A stretch of DNA of 40,714 nucleotides from Bacteroidetes bacterium QS_8_68_28 (GCA_003022485.1 PXTS01000057.1:1-40714); one strand, 5' to 3'; counted from the first letter of the stretch, positions 30,872-38,863 are shown. The notes: generated by a model from the letters alone, not told the origin. Program-made: numbers and translations.

Positions 30872-32497
30872 ATGAGTGTGCCGACTGCCCTCCCCCGTTC
30901 AACGGATTCCGCCGAGGCATTCTCGCGCGAGGACCGCCGCGCCCTGCTTGCGGCCCTCCAGCCGGCTTTCGACGGGCTGGCGACGACCTACGAGCTGGCC
31001 GGCGGCGAGCATAAGCGCCGCACGTACCTCGACAGCGCCGCCTCGAACCTGCGCCTGCGGCCGGCGGCGCGCGTGATGCGCCAGGCGCTGGGCCACTACG
31101 CCAACACCCACTCGAAGCTTCACTTCGGCGCGCACGTCATGACGCGCGCCTACGAGCAGTCCCACGAGGCGATTCTCGACTTCGTGGGCGCCAACCCCGA
31201 CGTGTACACGGCCGTCTTCTGCGGCCACGGCGTCACTGCCGGACTCAACCGCATGGCCCGCCAGCTCCTGCCGTCTCCGGGCCGGCATGGCCAAGAGGGC
31301 GCCCGCGACGTGGTCATCACGACAATGATGGAGCACCACGCCAACGACCTGCCGCACCGCAAGCACGCCCGCGAGGTCGTCCACGTCCCGCTGGAGACCG
31401 ACCCCGGCGGCCAGGCCGGGCGCGTGGATATGCAGGCCCTCGAGGGTGCCATCCAGGAGCATGCCGACCGGCTGGCGTATGTGGCCATCACCTCTGCCTC
31501 GAACGTGACGGGCGTGGCCAACCCGGTGCGCGAGATCGCCCGCTTGGCGCACGAGGCCGGCGCGCGCATCGTGGTAGACGCCGCGCAGAGCGCTGCGCAC
31601 ATGCCCATTCCCATCTACGACGAGTCCACCGGCCACGCGCTCGACGTGGTGTGCCTGAGCGGGCATAAAATCTACGCCCCCGGCAGCCCCGGCGTCATCG
31701 TGGCGCGCAGGGAGCTTTTCGAAGGACGCGAGCCACAGACGGTGGGCGGCGGCATCGTCAGCCGCGTGGAGACGGGGAGCTACCAGATCACCGACCGCCT
31801 GCCGGAGCGCGAGGAAGCGGGCACGCCCAATCTGCCGGGCGCCTTCCTGCTGGCGGCCACGCTGCGCATCTTGAGCCGAGTGGGAATGGACGTGGTCGAG
31901 AGGCACGAGCGCGAACTTACGCAGCGCGCGCTCACGCGCTTCTCGGACATCGACGGCCTCACCCTCTACGGATCACCCGACCTGGAGGTGGCCGAGCGCA
32001 TCGGCGTGATTACCTTCAACCTCGATGCACTTCCGCACGGGCTCGTGGCCGCCGCGCTCAACGACTACTTCGGCATCGCCATGCGCAACGAGTGCTTCTG
32101 CGCGCAGCCGTTCGTGCGCCAGTTGCTGGGCCGCGCCGGGGAGGCCGCCGCGCCTGTCCCCAGTGGCGATGGAGCGCCCGCTGCTTCGTGCGAAGAGGCT
32201 GGCGCGAGCGACGCTGGCGCCGGGGGCGCCCAGCCCCGCTCGCAGCCGGGGTACCAGCAGCCCGGCATGGTGCGCGCCAGTCTGGGCCTCTACAACACCG
32301 AGGCCGACATCGACTACGCCGCCGAGGCGCTGGCGGACCTCGCGGCGCGGCCCGAGTTCTATCGCGAGCAGTACCAGCCTGCCGGTGGCGGCAGCGGCGA
32401 CTGGCGGCACCAGTCCTTCGCGTTCGAACCCGCCGAGGTCTTCGACCTGAACGCCGCGGCGAATGAAGCAGCCGACGAGGCCGTTGCGAAAACGTAG
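30872..32497 (+). CDS. Class V PLP-dependent aminotransferase, cysteine-desulfurase-like
   Basis: 541 aa from ATG 30872 (MSVPTALPRSTDSAEAF). Fold type I PLP enzyme: YLDSAASNLRL, TAVFCGHGVTAGLNRMAR, TTMMEHHANDLPHRK (the stacking His), VDAAQSAAHMPI, and the Schiff-base lysine K266 in SGHKIYAPGSPG. Near the C-terminus NECFCAQPF places Cys410 where SufS-type desulfurases carry the catalytic cysteine (xHCAQP). An Ala/Gly/Ser-rich insertion of about 45 residues follows this cysteine before VRASLGLYNTEADIDY, making the protein longer than SufS (about 410). It may be a desulfurase or a related lyase; no suf genes are adjacent. HMG-CoA lyase follows on the same strand. Confidence 0.88.
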   Translation: MSVPTALPRSTDSAEAFSREDRRALLAALQPAFDGLATTYELAGGEHKRRTYLDSAASNLRLRPAARVMRQALGHYANTHSKLHFGAHVMTRAYEQSHEAILDFVGANPDVYTAVFCGHGVTAGLNRMARQLLPSPGRHGQEGARDVVITTMMEHHANDLPHRKHAREVVHVPLETDPGGQAGRVDMQALEGAIQEHADRLAYVAITSASNVTGVANPVREIARLAHEAGARIVVDAAQSAAHMPIPIYDESTGHALDVVCLSGHKIYAPGSPGVIVARRELFEGREPQTVGGGIVSRVETGSYQITDRLPEREEAGTPNLPGAFLLAATLRILSRVGMDVVERHERELTQRALTRFSDIDGLTLYGSPDLEVAERIGVITFNLDALPHGLVAAALNDYFGIAMRNECFCAQPFVRQLLGRAGEAAAPVPSGDGAPAASCEEAGASDAGAGGAQPRSQPGYQQPGMVRASLGLYNTEADIDYAAEALADLAARPEFYREQYQPAGGGSGDWRHQSFAFEPAEVFDLNAAANEAADEAVAKT

Positions 32498-32514
32498 CGC
32501 GTGTCGCAGATCCG

Positions 32515-32536
32515 CCGCTCCCAGGTCCCCGCTCCC
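32515..32536 (+). repeat. 7-nt period leader abutting the HMG-CoA lyase ATG
   Basis: Units ccgctcc, caggtcc and ccgctcc, then c and ATG at 32537. Supports 32537 over the GTG at 32501. Confidence 0.55.
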
Positions 32537-33433
32537 ATGCCCGTTCAACTCTGCGAGGTCGGCCCGCGCGACGGGTTTCAGTTCGAGGATCAGTTCATCC
32601 CCACCGCGATGAAGGCCGAGGTCATCGAGGCGCTCGCGGACGCGGGGGTGCGGCGCATTCAGGTCACGTCTTTCGTGCACCCCGAGAAGGTGCCGCAGAT
32701 GAAAGACGCCGGAGAACTGGTGGAACGCCTGCCTCAGCGGGAAGGCGTCACCTACGCGGGGCTGGCCCTCAACCAGCGCGGCCTGGAGCGCCTTTGCGAC
32801 ACTGGCCTGGAGCAGGCGGACCTCTCCATCGCTACGAACGACCGCCACAGCCGCGACAACGCCGGCATGAGCGCCGCCGAAGCCGCCGATGAGGCCGAGG
32901 CGATGACCCGCTGGGCATTGGAGCGCGGCCGGTCGGTGCAGGTGGGCTTCCAGACGGTCTTCGGCTACCAGGAGCCCGGCGACATGCCCCTCGAAACGAT
33001 CACCGCGCTGGCCGAGCGCTTCGCGCCGTTTCCGCTCGAATCGCTCTCACTGGCGGACACCACCGGCATGGCGAACCCGCAGATGACGCGCCGCCGCGTA
33101 GAAGCGGTGCGCGAGGCGGCCCCCGGCGTGCCGCTGGTGCTGCACCTGCACGACACGCGTGGCCTGGGGCTGGCCAACGTCTGCGCCGCGCTGGAGGCGG
33201 GCGTGGAACGTTTCGACACGTCGCTGGCCGGAATGGGCGGCTGCCCGTTCGTCCACGGGGCCGCCGGCAATATCGCCACCGAAGACACGGCGTACCTCTT
33301 CGAGCAGATCGGGCGCGAGACGGGCGTGGACTACCGCCGCGTGGCCGCCGCCAGCCGCCGCGTGGAGGACGTTCTGGACAAGCGCTTTCCCGGCAAGCTG
33401 CACCGCCTGCCGGTGACAATGAGTGACGAATAA
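32537..33433 (+). CDS. Hydroxymethylglutaryl-CoA lyase
   Basis: 298 aa from ATG 32537 (MPVQLCEVGPRDGFQFED); a GTG at 32501 is possible. It cleaves HMG-CoA to acetoacetate and acetyl-CoA in leucine degradation. DRE-TIM barrel features: VGPRDG with the catalytic Arg/Asp, QVTSFVHPEKVPQM, SIATNDRHSRDNAGMS, the metal-site histidines in LHLHDTRGLGLAN, and the signature loop GMGGCPFVHGAAGNIATED with its catalytic Cys. Length matches the family. It is set between the aminotransferase (40 nt upstream) and the Coa1-like gene (5 nt downstream), so the three are probably one operon. No other leucine pathway gene is adjacent. Confidence 0.93.
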   Translation: MPVQLCEVGPRDGFQFEDQFIPTAMKAEVIEALADAGVRRIQVTSFVHPEKVPQMKDAGELVERLPQREGVTYAGLALNQRGLERLCDTGLEQADLSIATNDRHSRDNAGMSAAEAADEAEAMTRWALERGRSVQVGFQTVFGYQEPGDMPLETITALAERFAPFPLESLSLADTTGMANPQMTRRRVEAVREAAPGVPLVLHLHDTRGLGLANVCAALEAGVERFDTSLAGMGGCPFVHGAAGNIATEDTAYLFEQIGRETGVDYRRVAAASRRVEDVLDKRFPGKLHRLPVTMSDE

Positions 33434-33438
33434 CGAGC

Positions 33439-33909
33439 ATGAGTAGCCGAAAGCGACGCTTTCGCTGGCAGCGCTGGGGCTGGATGCGCCGCCTCGCCGC
33501 CGGCCTGGCCGTGCTTGCCGCGCTGGCGGCGCTCGCCGCGGCTCTCTTTTACGCCTTCGCCGTGCGGCCCGACCGCCAGTCCGTTCCCTACCGCCGGGCG
33601 ATGGAGCGCCTGCGCGCGAACCGCTCAGTCACGCGCCTGCTGGGGGCGCCCGTCGAAACGGGCTGGTGGGTGCGCGGCCACGCCGGAGCCGATTCCGCCC
33701 GCCTCGCCGTGCCCGTCAGCGGGTCCCGGAGCGAGGGCATCCTGCGCGTCGAGGCGCAGCGAGCCGGCAACGGCGCATGGACGTTCTCGCACCTCGTTCT
33801 CGACGTCACTGACAACACCATGCGCCTGAGCCTGCTCGAAAAAGAGCGCCGACGCAAAAAACAGAGCTCCCCGCCGCCGATCAAGGTACCGCCGCGCTAC
33901 CAGGAGTGA
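33439..33909 (+). CDS. Coa1-like membrane protein (cytochrome oxidase assembly factor family)
   Basis: 156 aa. A basic N-terminus (MSSRKRRFRWQRWGWMRR) is followed by one transmembrane helix (LAAGLAVLAALAALAAALFYAF) and a small periplasmic-type domain. That domain shows the Coa1 pattern: YRRAMERLRANRSVTRLLGAPVETG, then ADSARLAVPVSGSRSEGILRVEA and WTFSHLVLDV. In yeast Coa1 acts in cytochrome c oxidase assembly; the role of bacterial members is not established. It starts 5 nt after the HMG-CoA lyase stop. The C-terminus is Lys/Arg-rich. The assignment is from pattern, moderately sure. Confidence 0.7.
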   Translation: MSSRKRRFRWQRWGWMRRLAAGLAVLAALAALAAALFYAFAVRPDRQSVPYRRAMERLRANRSVTRLLGAPVETGWWVRGHAGADSARLAVPVSGSRSEGILRVEAQRAGNGAWTFSHLVLDVTDNTMRLSLLEKERRRKKQSSPPPIKVPPRYQE

Positions 33910-33945
33910 GGGTTGAAGGGGAGAAAGTGTGAGGGGGTGAAGGGA
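33907..33945 (+). repeat. 8-nt period array containing the stop of the Coa1-like gene
   Basis: tgagggt, then tgaagggg, agaaagtg, tgaggggg and tgaaggga. The first TGA is the stop codon. The sense strand contains no C. Confidence 0.75.
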
Positions 33946-33959
33946 CGTGCCGCCTCCTC

Positions 33960-34312
33960 CCGGCCCCCTCAAAGCTGCCGCTCGGGACGACTCTCCTTGC
34001 GCACGCTCCGCTCGTCACCACCGGCGCCGCCCCCCCGATCAGGACCAGGTTCTTGATGAGGTACTCCCCGCGGTCGTCGGCGCGTGGGGAGACGGGGTTC
34101 AACACCACGCGTCCGGCAGCACCAGCAGTGGCAGGAACGTGCCCGCCGCCATCTGCGCAAAGAGCCGAAAGAGCGCGCACGAGCGGGCGAACGAGCAGCG
34201 CCACGCCGATAGCCACTTTCCACCAGCCCAGGATTGGGAAAAGCAGAAAAACCGCCCCGAGCGCCAGGCCCGGGGCGGCTCCATTCCTACTGGCGACGGC
34301 GCTGTGAACCAT
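33960..34312 (-). pseudogene. DoxX-like membrane protein remnant
   Basis: On the minus strand LALGAVFLLFPILGWWKVAI...LVRPLVRA is in one frame, LFRLFAQMAAGTFLPLLVLP is in a second, and RADDRGEYLIKNLVLIGG returns to the first. Joined, this matches the second half of DoxX-like proteins (GW.KVAIG..LL, TFLPLV.LP, EGQYIIKNLVLI). The N-terminal helix is missing and the remnant runs into the heptad array at the ahcY stop. It is a truncated, doubly frameshifted gene. ORF 33881..34312 covers the two outer segments. Confidence 0.6.
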
Positions 34313-34337
34313 CTACAATCCACGGTCTACCAGATCA
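34308..34337 (-). repeat. Heptanucleotide array containing the ahcY stop
   Basis: Plus-strand units accatct, acaatcc, acggtct and accagat, then ca. The ahcY TGA (tca at 34335-34337) overlaps the last unit. Confidence 0.7.
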
Positions 34338-35618
34338 CGTGCCGGCAGAGTAGTCAGTCGCGTAGACTTCCTGCTTCTCGGTCAGCGAGTCGATTTCGAT
34401 GCCCATCGTCTCCAGCTTCAGCCGGCCGATGTTCTCGTCCATCTCCTGGGGGATGTCGTAGACGTGGTCCTCGAGGGCGTCGCCGCTTTCGTGGCGCTGC
34501 ACCAGGTCGAGGTGGGCGCTAAACTGGTTGGCGAAGCTCATGTCCATGACCTCCGAGGGGTGGCCTTCAGCGGCGGCGAGGTTGACGAGGCGTCCGTCGG
34601 CGAGGACGTAGACCTTCTTGCCGTTTTCGAGCGTGTACTCGCGGTTGTTGGGCCGCACGATGCGCGCGTCGGTGGAGAGTTCGGCCAGCTCTTCGAGGTT
34701 GAGCTCCACATCGTAGTGGCCGGTGTTGCTGACCACGGCGCCGTCCTTCATGCGCACGAAGTGATCGCCGCGAATCACGTCCTTCATGCCGGTGGCCGTG
34801 ACGAAGACGTCGCCGATCTCGCAGGCTTCGTCCATTGTCATTACCTGGCAGCCTTCGAGCTTGGCTTTCAGGGCGGCGGTGGGCTTGACCTCCGTGACGA
34901 TGACGTTGGCCCCCATGCCGCGTGCCCGGGTGGCCACGCCACGCCCGCAGTGCCCGTAGCCGGCCACGACGACGTTTTTGCCCGCGAGCAGGACCGAGGT
35001 GGCGCGCAGGATGCCGTCGAGCGTGGACTGGCCGGTGCCGAAGACGTTGTCAAAGTCCCACTTCGTCTCGGCGTCGTTGACGGCGTAGACGGGGTAGCGC
35101 AGCTTGCCGTCGTCGTCCATCGCGCGCAGGCGGTGCACGCCGGTGGTCGTCTCCTCACTGCCGCCGATGAGGTCGTCGGCCATCTCGGGGTGCTCGTGGT
35201 GGAGCGTGAAGATCAGGTCCGCGCCGTCGTCGAGCGTCAGGTGCGGCGGCTTCGGATTGATCGTCTGGTCGATGCTCCAGTAAAACGCATCGGTGTCCTG
35301 CCCGTGCCAAGCGTAGATCTCCGCGAGGCCGCGATTAGCGAGGGCGGCAGCCACTTCGTCGTTGGTCGAAAGCGGGTTGCAGCCGCTCCAGGCCACCTCC
35401 GCGCCGCACATCGCCAGAGTCTCGACGAGGACGGCGGTCTCTTTGGTAACGTGCAGGCAACCGGCGATTTTGTAGCCCTCGAAGGGCTTCGAGTCAGCAA
35501 ACTTCTCGCGCAGTTGCATCAGCACGGGCATGCGGCTTTCGGCCCATTCGATGCGTTTGCGGCCAGCGCCGGCAAGGTCGAGGTCTTTGACTTTGTACTG
35601 TCCTTCTTTGTGGTCCAT
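34335..35618 (-). CDS. ahcY: Adenosylhomocysteinase
   Basis: 427 aa from ATG 35618 (MDHKEGQYKVKDLDLAGAGR). It hydrolyses S-adenosylhomocysteine to adenosine and homocysteine, relieving methyltransferase inhibition. Visible: the substrate-binding block KPFEGYKIAGCLHVTKETAV, W-S-GCNPLSTNDEVAAAL, EETTTGVHRL, PVYAVNDAETKWDFDNVFGT, the NAD Rossmann motif VVVAGYGHCGRGVATRARGM, VSNTGHYDVE, and GHPSEVMDMSFANQF. It is the shorter form lacking the insertion of about 40 residues found in some bacterial enzymes. The ORF extends 46 codons upstream in frame, without homology. The leader is long and foldable (separate entry). Confidence 0.96.
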   Translation of the reverse strand: MDHKEGQYKVKDLDLAGAGRKRIEWAESRMPVLMQLREKFADSKPFEGYKIAGCLHVTKETAVLVETLAMCGAEVAWSGCNPLSTNDEVAAALANRGLAEIYAWHGQDTDAFYWSIDQTINPKPPHLTLDDGADLIFTLHHEHPEMADDLIGGSEETTTGVHRLRAMDDDGKLRYPVYAVNDAETKWDFDNVFGTGQSTLDGILRATSVLLAGKNVVVAGYGHCGRGVATRARGMGANVIVTEVKPTAALKAKLEGCQVMTMDEACEIGDVFVTATGMKDVIRGDHFVRMKDGAVVSNTGHYDVELNLEELAELSTDARIVRPNNREYTLENGKKVYVLADGRLVNLAAAEGHPSEVMDMSFANQFSAHLDLVQRHESGDALEDHVYDIPQEMDENIGRLKLETMGIEIDSLTEKQEVYATDYSAGT

Positions 35619-35656
35619 TCTCTGAGGGGGGGAGTGCAGGGATACGGGGGGTGGCG
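35619..35656 (-). repeat. C-rich 8-nt period leader before the ahcY start
   Basis: On the ahcY strand: ccgtatcc, ctgcactc, cccccctc, then agaga and ATG. It resembles the ccgcactc unit at the porX stop. Degenerate. Confidence 0.4.
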
Positions 35657-35753
35657 TCGCCAGTCGTTCCATCGATCTACAACAGGCCGGAGCGGGGCGA
35701 GTTTTGGCTTGGACGGATCTTCGATGCGTACGCGCAGGCTCTTTACATAACAT

Positions 35754-35825
35754 CAACCTTGCGGCTCATCCACGTTGCATGTGGGGCGACTCTGCGCCCG
35801 AGCCAAGCCCTGTCCGCTCAGGTTG
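35754..35825 (-). promoter_or_regulatory. Candidate structured RNA in the ahcY leader
   Basis: On the minus strand a 72-nt segment can close with CAACCU/AGGUUG. An inner GGCUC/GAGCC stem encloses two hairpins, GGGC/GCCC and CAC/GUG, giving a three-way junction about 135 nt before the ahcY ATG. It lacks the T-loop of a tRNA, and I cannot match it to the SAH or SAM-I riboswitch consensus. A regulatory role is inference from position only. Confidence 0.3.
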
Positions 35826-35857
35826 TAGAATGTTCGCTTCCTTGCCCCGTCGGTTGG

Positions 35858-35876
35858 GTCTCGGAGGCTGCGAGAC
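35858..35876. terminator. Hairpin downstream of the small membrane protein gene
   Basis: gtctcg-gaggctg-cgagac is a perfect 6-bp stem 6 nt beyond the stop of the minus-strand gene ending at 35883. There is no T-run. It could end the his transcript. Confidence 0.35.
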
Positions 35877-35882
35877 GAGCGC

Positions 35883-36251
35883 CTATTGTCCGTCGGGCGT
35901 CGTTTCTTCGTCACCGGGCCTCCGGCGGTGGCGTTGCGCGAAGAGGTCTTCTCCCTCATCCACGCGCCGAGCCGCGCGCCAGAAGAGCCGTGCGATCAGG
36001 GCTACGCAGACGGCGATGAACACGGCAAAGGGGACCCAGAAGGGCGCGGCCGCCCCAAACTGGGTGGCCTGCACTTCGGGGTAGCGAAACGCTTTGTCCA
36101 CCAGCCACGCTACGATGGCGAGGCCCAGCAGGACCGCCAGTGCGGCGGCGCCTTTCAAAAGGCGCGCGTGGGCCTGGTGCCCCGGAGGAGCATCCGCGTC
36201 CGGGGAGTCCGGCGCGGAGGAAGCATCCGGGGGCGGAGATGATTCACTCAT
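35883..36251 (-). CDS. Small two-helix membrane protein, coupled to hisF
   Basis: 122 aa from ATG 36251 ([17 protein letters not shown]). A Pro/Asp/Ser-rich N-terminal 28 residues is followed by two transmembrane helices ([20 protein letters not shown] and [20 protein letters not shown]) and a charged C-terminal tail ([21 protein letters not shown]). The start lies inside hisF: the genes overlap by 8 nt (36244-36251), which implies translational coupling and membership of the his transcript. I do not recognise the family. In many Bacteroidota hisIE follows hisF at this position. Confidence 0.75.
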   Translation of the reverse strand: MSESSPPPDASSAPDSPDADAPPGHQAHARLLKGAAALAVLLGLAIVAWLVDKAFRYPEVQATQFGAAAPFWVPFAVFIAVCVALIARLFWRAARRVDEGEDLFAQRHRRRPGDEETTPDGQ

Positions 36252-37092
36252 GGACAGGCGCTTCGGCAAGGGAGTCTTCGTCGGGAGAGGCGGGCGCGTC
36301 CTCGGCGGGCGGGCGTACCTCGAGGCCGGCTTCGCGCAGGAAGCGCTTGGCCTCCGGCACGCTGTGAGTGCGAAAATGGAAGATCGAGGCGGCCAGGACG
36401 GCGTCGGCGCCGCCGTCTTGGAGGCCGGCGCGCAGGTGCTCCAGGCTGCCGGCCCCACCGGAGGCGATGACGGGCACCCGGACGCGCCCGGCCACCGCGC
36501 GCAGCAGGGCGAGGTCGTACCCGTTCTGGGTGCCGTCGCGGTCCATCGAAGTGAGCAGGATCTCGCCCGCGCCGCGCCGCTCGGCCTCGGCGGCCCATTC
36601 GACGGCGTCCAGGCCCGTGGGCGTGCGCCCACCGCTGGTGAAGACCTCCCAGCGCAGACCGTCGTCGCGCTGCTCGCCGCCGTCGGCCACGCGCTTCGCG
36701 TCGATGGCGACGACGACGCACTGGCTCCCGAACGCCTCGGCCCCGCGCGCGATCAGTTCAGGGTCGTTGGCGGCGGCGGAATTGACGGCCACCTTGTCGG
36801 CCCCGGCGTGGAGCATGGCGCGCATGTCGGCCACGCTGCGCAGCCCGCCGCCCACGGTGAGCGGGATGAACACCTGGTCGGCTGTGCAGCGCACCACGTC
36901 GTGCATGATGTCGCGCCCTTCGTGCGTGGCCGTGATGTCGAGGAAGACGAGCTCGTCGGCCCCGGCGCGGTCGTAAAAGCGGGCTTGCTCGACGGGGGCG
37001 CCCGCGTCACGAAGGTCCACGAAGTTGACCCCCTTGACGACACGTCCGTCGTTGACGTCGAGGCACGGAATGATGCGCTTGGCTAAGGGCAC
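36244..37092 (-). CDS. hisF: Imidazole glycerol phosphate synthase, cyclase subunit
   Basis: 282 aa from GTG 37092 ([21 protein letters not shown]). HisF uses ammonia from HisH to convert PRFAR to imidazole glycerol phosphate and AICAR. Catalytic aspartates: D12 (PCLD) and D131 (VVAIDAKR). Phosphate-binding repeats of the (beta/alpha)8 barrel are seen in [22 protein letters not shown] and [13 protein letters not shown]. It is about 25 residues longer than usual through a C-terminal acidic tail ([19 protein letters not shown]) that overlaps the downstream start. It is preceded by a heptad array one nucleotide from the GTG. It follows hisA by 96 nt. Confidence 0.96.
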   Translation of the reverse strand: MPLAKRIIPCLDVNDGRVVKGVNFVDLRDAGAPVEQARFYDRAGADELVFLDITATHEGRDIMHDVVRCTADQVFIPLTVGGGLRSVADMRAMLHAGADKVAVNSAAANDPELIARGAEAFGSQCVVVAIDAKRVADGGEQRDDGLRWEVFTSGGRTPTGLDAVEWAAEAERRGAGEILLTSMDRDGTQNGYDLALLRAVAGRVRVPVIASGGAGSLEHLRAGLQDGGADAVLAASIFHFRTHSVPEAKRFLREAGLEVRPPAEDAPASPDEDSLAEAPVHE

Positions 37093-37093
37093 G

Positions 37094-37128
37094 CCGGTTT
37101 CGGGGGTAGGGTTGCGGGTTCGGGGTTT
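37094..37128 (-). repeat. Heptanucleotide array abutting the hisF start
   Basis: Plus-strand units ccggttt, cgggggt, agggttg, cgggttc and ggggttt, one base from the hisF GTG. On the hisF strand it is C/A-rich (aacccga type). Confidence 0.85.
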
Positions 37129-37188
37129 TCAGTCGAGGACGCGCTGCCGGAAGCGGCGGGCGGCCCGCCGGTCGTCCGCTGTTCTTTT

Positions 37189-38001
37189 TCAGCAGTCCTG
37201 CGGCAGCGCTTCGTCCTTGAGCTGCGCGGTCGAGAAGCGGTCCAGGTCCACTCCCTCGAGGTCGTTCCAGGCCCAGAACTGCTGGCAGGGGAAGGCATTT
37301 TCGTAGAGCGCGCGCCCCACGATGACCGAGTCCACCCGGTAAGGGGCCAGCTCCTGGATGCGCAGGAGGTCGTCGTAGCCGCCGACCCCGCCGCTGGCGG
37401 TGATCTTGGCCTCCGAGAGGCGCCGCCCCAGCGTGCGGTAGGCTTCGACGTTGGGCCCTTCCATCGTGCCGTCGCGGCTGATGTCGGTGTAGACGAAACG
37501 CCGCGCGCCGCGCTGCTCCATGTCGAGCGCCAGTTCGATCGCGTCCACGCCGCCGCCTTCGGTCCAGCCGTCCACGCGCGCCTCTCCGCCGTCGGCGTCG
37601 ATGCTGACGACCACGCGCCGGCACCCGAACCGCTCGATGGCCTCGGAGACCAGCGCGGGCTCGCGCACCGCCGCCGTGCCGATCACCACGCGGTAGACGC
37701 CCATCTCCAGCGCCGCTTCGACGGCCTCCAGCGAGCGGATGCCACCGCCCAGCTGCACGGGAATGTCGAGCGCCTCGCAGACGGCGCGCACAGCCTCGCG
37801 GTTGTCGTCGCCCCCGCCGCCCAGGCCGCCGCGTGCCGCGTCGAGGTCCACCACGTGAAGCGCGCAGGCGTCCTGCACGCGCCACAGCTTCGCCATCTTG
37901 ACCGGATCGTCGAAGTAGACCGTCTCCTCGGCGTAGTCGCCCTGATGGAGGCGCACGCACCGGCCGCCGCGCAGGTCGAGAGCGGGGAGGACGAGGGCCA
38001 C
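37189..38001 (-). CDS. hisA: ProFAR isomerase
   Basis: 270 aa from GTG 38001 (VALVLPALDLRGGRCVRL); the ORF extends far upstream only as the shadow of hisH. HisA opens the ProFAR ribose ring to give PRFAR. Visible: catalytic D9 (PALDLRGG), LHVVDLDAARGG, IPVQLGGGIRSLEAVEAAL, VVIGTAAVREPALV, the second Asp in YTDISRDGTMEGPN, and ITASGGVGGYDDLL, the phosphate sites of the half-barrel repeats. The C-terminal 20 residues (NAFPCQQFWAWNDLEGVDL) are typical of Rhodothermales-type HisA. It lies between hisH (59 nt) and hisF. Confidence 0.96.
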   Translation of the reverse strand: MALVLPALDLRGGRCVRLHQGDYAEETVYFDDPVKMAKLWRVQDACALHVVDLDAARGGLGGGGDDNREAVRAVCEALDIPVQLGGGIRSLEAVEAALEMGVYRVVIGTAAVREPALVSEAIERFGCRRVVVSIDADGGEARVDGWTEGGGVDAIELALDMEQRGARRFVYTDISRDGTMEGPNVEAYRTLGRRLSEAKITASGGVGGYDDLLRIQELAPYRVDSVIVGRALYENAFPCQQFWAWNDLEGVDLDRFSTAQLKDEALPQDC

Positions 38002-38060
38002 GTTGGGAGGCGGAAGTGTGGGAAATCGCCCTGCGCGAAGCGCCACGCGCCTTGCGCAGC

Positions 38061-38705
38061 TCACAGCGCGGCGAAGTTCTGGAGCAGACGCAGGCCGGCG
38101 GTTTGGCTTTTCTCCGGATGAAATTGCACGCCGAAGACGTTGTTTCGCTGCACGACCGCCGGGAAAGCGCGCGGCCCGTAGGTCGTCGTCGCCAGCACGT
38201 CGCCGGTGTAGGTGGGGCACGCGTGGTAGGAGTGAACGAAGTAGAAGTAGGGGGCTGCACCCCGTTCGCCCAAGAGGGGCGATTCGCGGGTGGCCTCGGC
38301 GGTGTTCCAGCCCATGTGCGGTACCTTCAGCGATTGCAGGTCGCCGGCCGCCCCGTTTTCGGAAGAATCCGTGTCGTGGAAGTGCGCCACGCGCCCTTCC
38401 AGAAGGCCCAGCCCGTTGTGCGCGCCATGCTCTTCGCCGGTTTCGAAGAGGAGCTGCATGCCCACGCAGACGCCCAGCAGCGGCGTGCCCGCCCCGGCCG
38501 CCTCGCGGACGGGCGCCTCCAGCCCGCGCCGGCGGATCTCGCCGATGCATGCCCCGAAGGCGCCCACGCCCGGTAGCACCAGCCGCTCCGCCTCGACGAT
38601 CTGCTGGGGGGCGTCGGTGCGCACCGGCGCCGCACCCACGTGATCGAGCGCCTTCTCGATGGAGCGCAGGTTGCCGATGCCGTAGTCGATGATCGTTGTC
38701 GGCAC
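38061..38705 (-). CDS. hisH: Imidazole glycerol phosphate synthase, glutamine amidotransferase subunit
   Basis: 214 aa from GTG 38705 (VPTTIIDYGIGNLRSIEKAL). Class I glutaminase that channels ammonia to HisF. Visible: VLPGVGAFGACI (oxyanion region), the nucleophile C80 in LLGVCVGMQLLFE, the HisH-type KVPHMGWN and YFVHSYHA, and the His/Glu pair in VFGVQFHPEKSQ. Length is normal. The 21 codons upstream in the ORF are C/T-rich leader. The unusual GTG start follows a degenerate heptad leader. It is separated from proC by a 158-nt gap with a palindrome and an AT-rich box. Confidence 0.96.
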   Translation of the reverse strand: MPTTIIDYGIGNLRSIEKALDHVGAAPVRTDAPQQIVEAERLVLPGVGAFGACIGEIRRRGLEAPVREAAGAGTPLLGVCVGMQLLFETGEEHGAHNGLGLLEGRVAHFHDTDSSENGAAGDLQSLKVPHMGWNTAEATRESPLLGERGAAPYFYFVHSYHACPTYTGDVLATTTYGPRAFPAVVQRNNVFGVQFHPEKSQTAGLRLLQNFAAL

Positions 38706-38779
38706 GAGAGAAAAAGAGGAGGCGAGGAAAGGGGAACTTGCATGGGGCGCGAGAAAGCCAAGCCGCACCGCCTGGACCG

Positions 38780-38831
38780 AAAATATACCGGCAACCCCTC
38801 CAAAAGAACCGTCGCTTCACCGAATATTCGG
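38780..38831 (-). promoter_or_regulatory. Candidate hisH promoter and palindromic operator
   Basis: On the minus strand TATATTTT (38780-38787) resembles the -7 TAnnTTTG box; no good -33 TTTG is seen. About 33 nt upstream lies the perfect 12-bp palindrome ccgaatattcgg (38820-38831). These are the only AT-rich elements in the proC-hisH gap and suggest a separate promoter for hisHAF. Confidence 0.35.
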
Positions 38832-38863
38832 CGCTCGTAAAGGGCAGCCTCACGCAACACGCC

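Noticed and set aside
35754-35825. tRNA gene (72 nt, multi-stem)
   Set aside because: No T-loop TTCRANY, no D-loop GG, and no plausible anticodon arm in register.
35619-35882. SAH or SAM-I riboswitch upstream of ahcY
   Set aside because: The consensus cores I know for these classes are not present; only a generic foldable leader was recorded.
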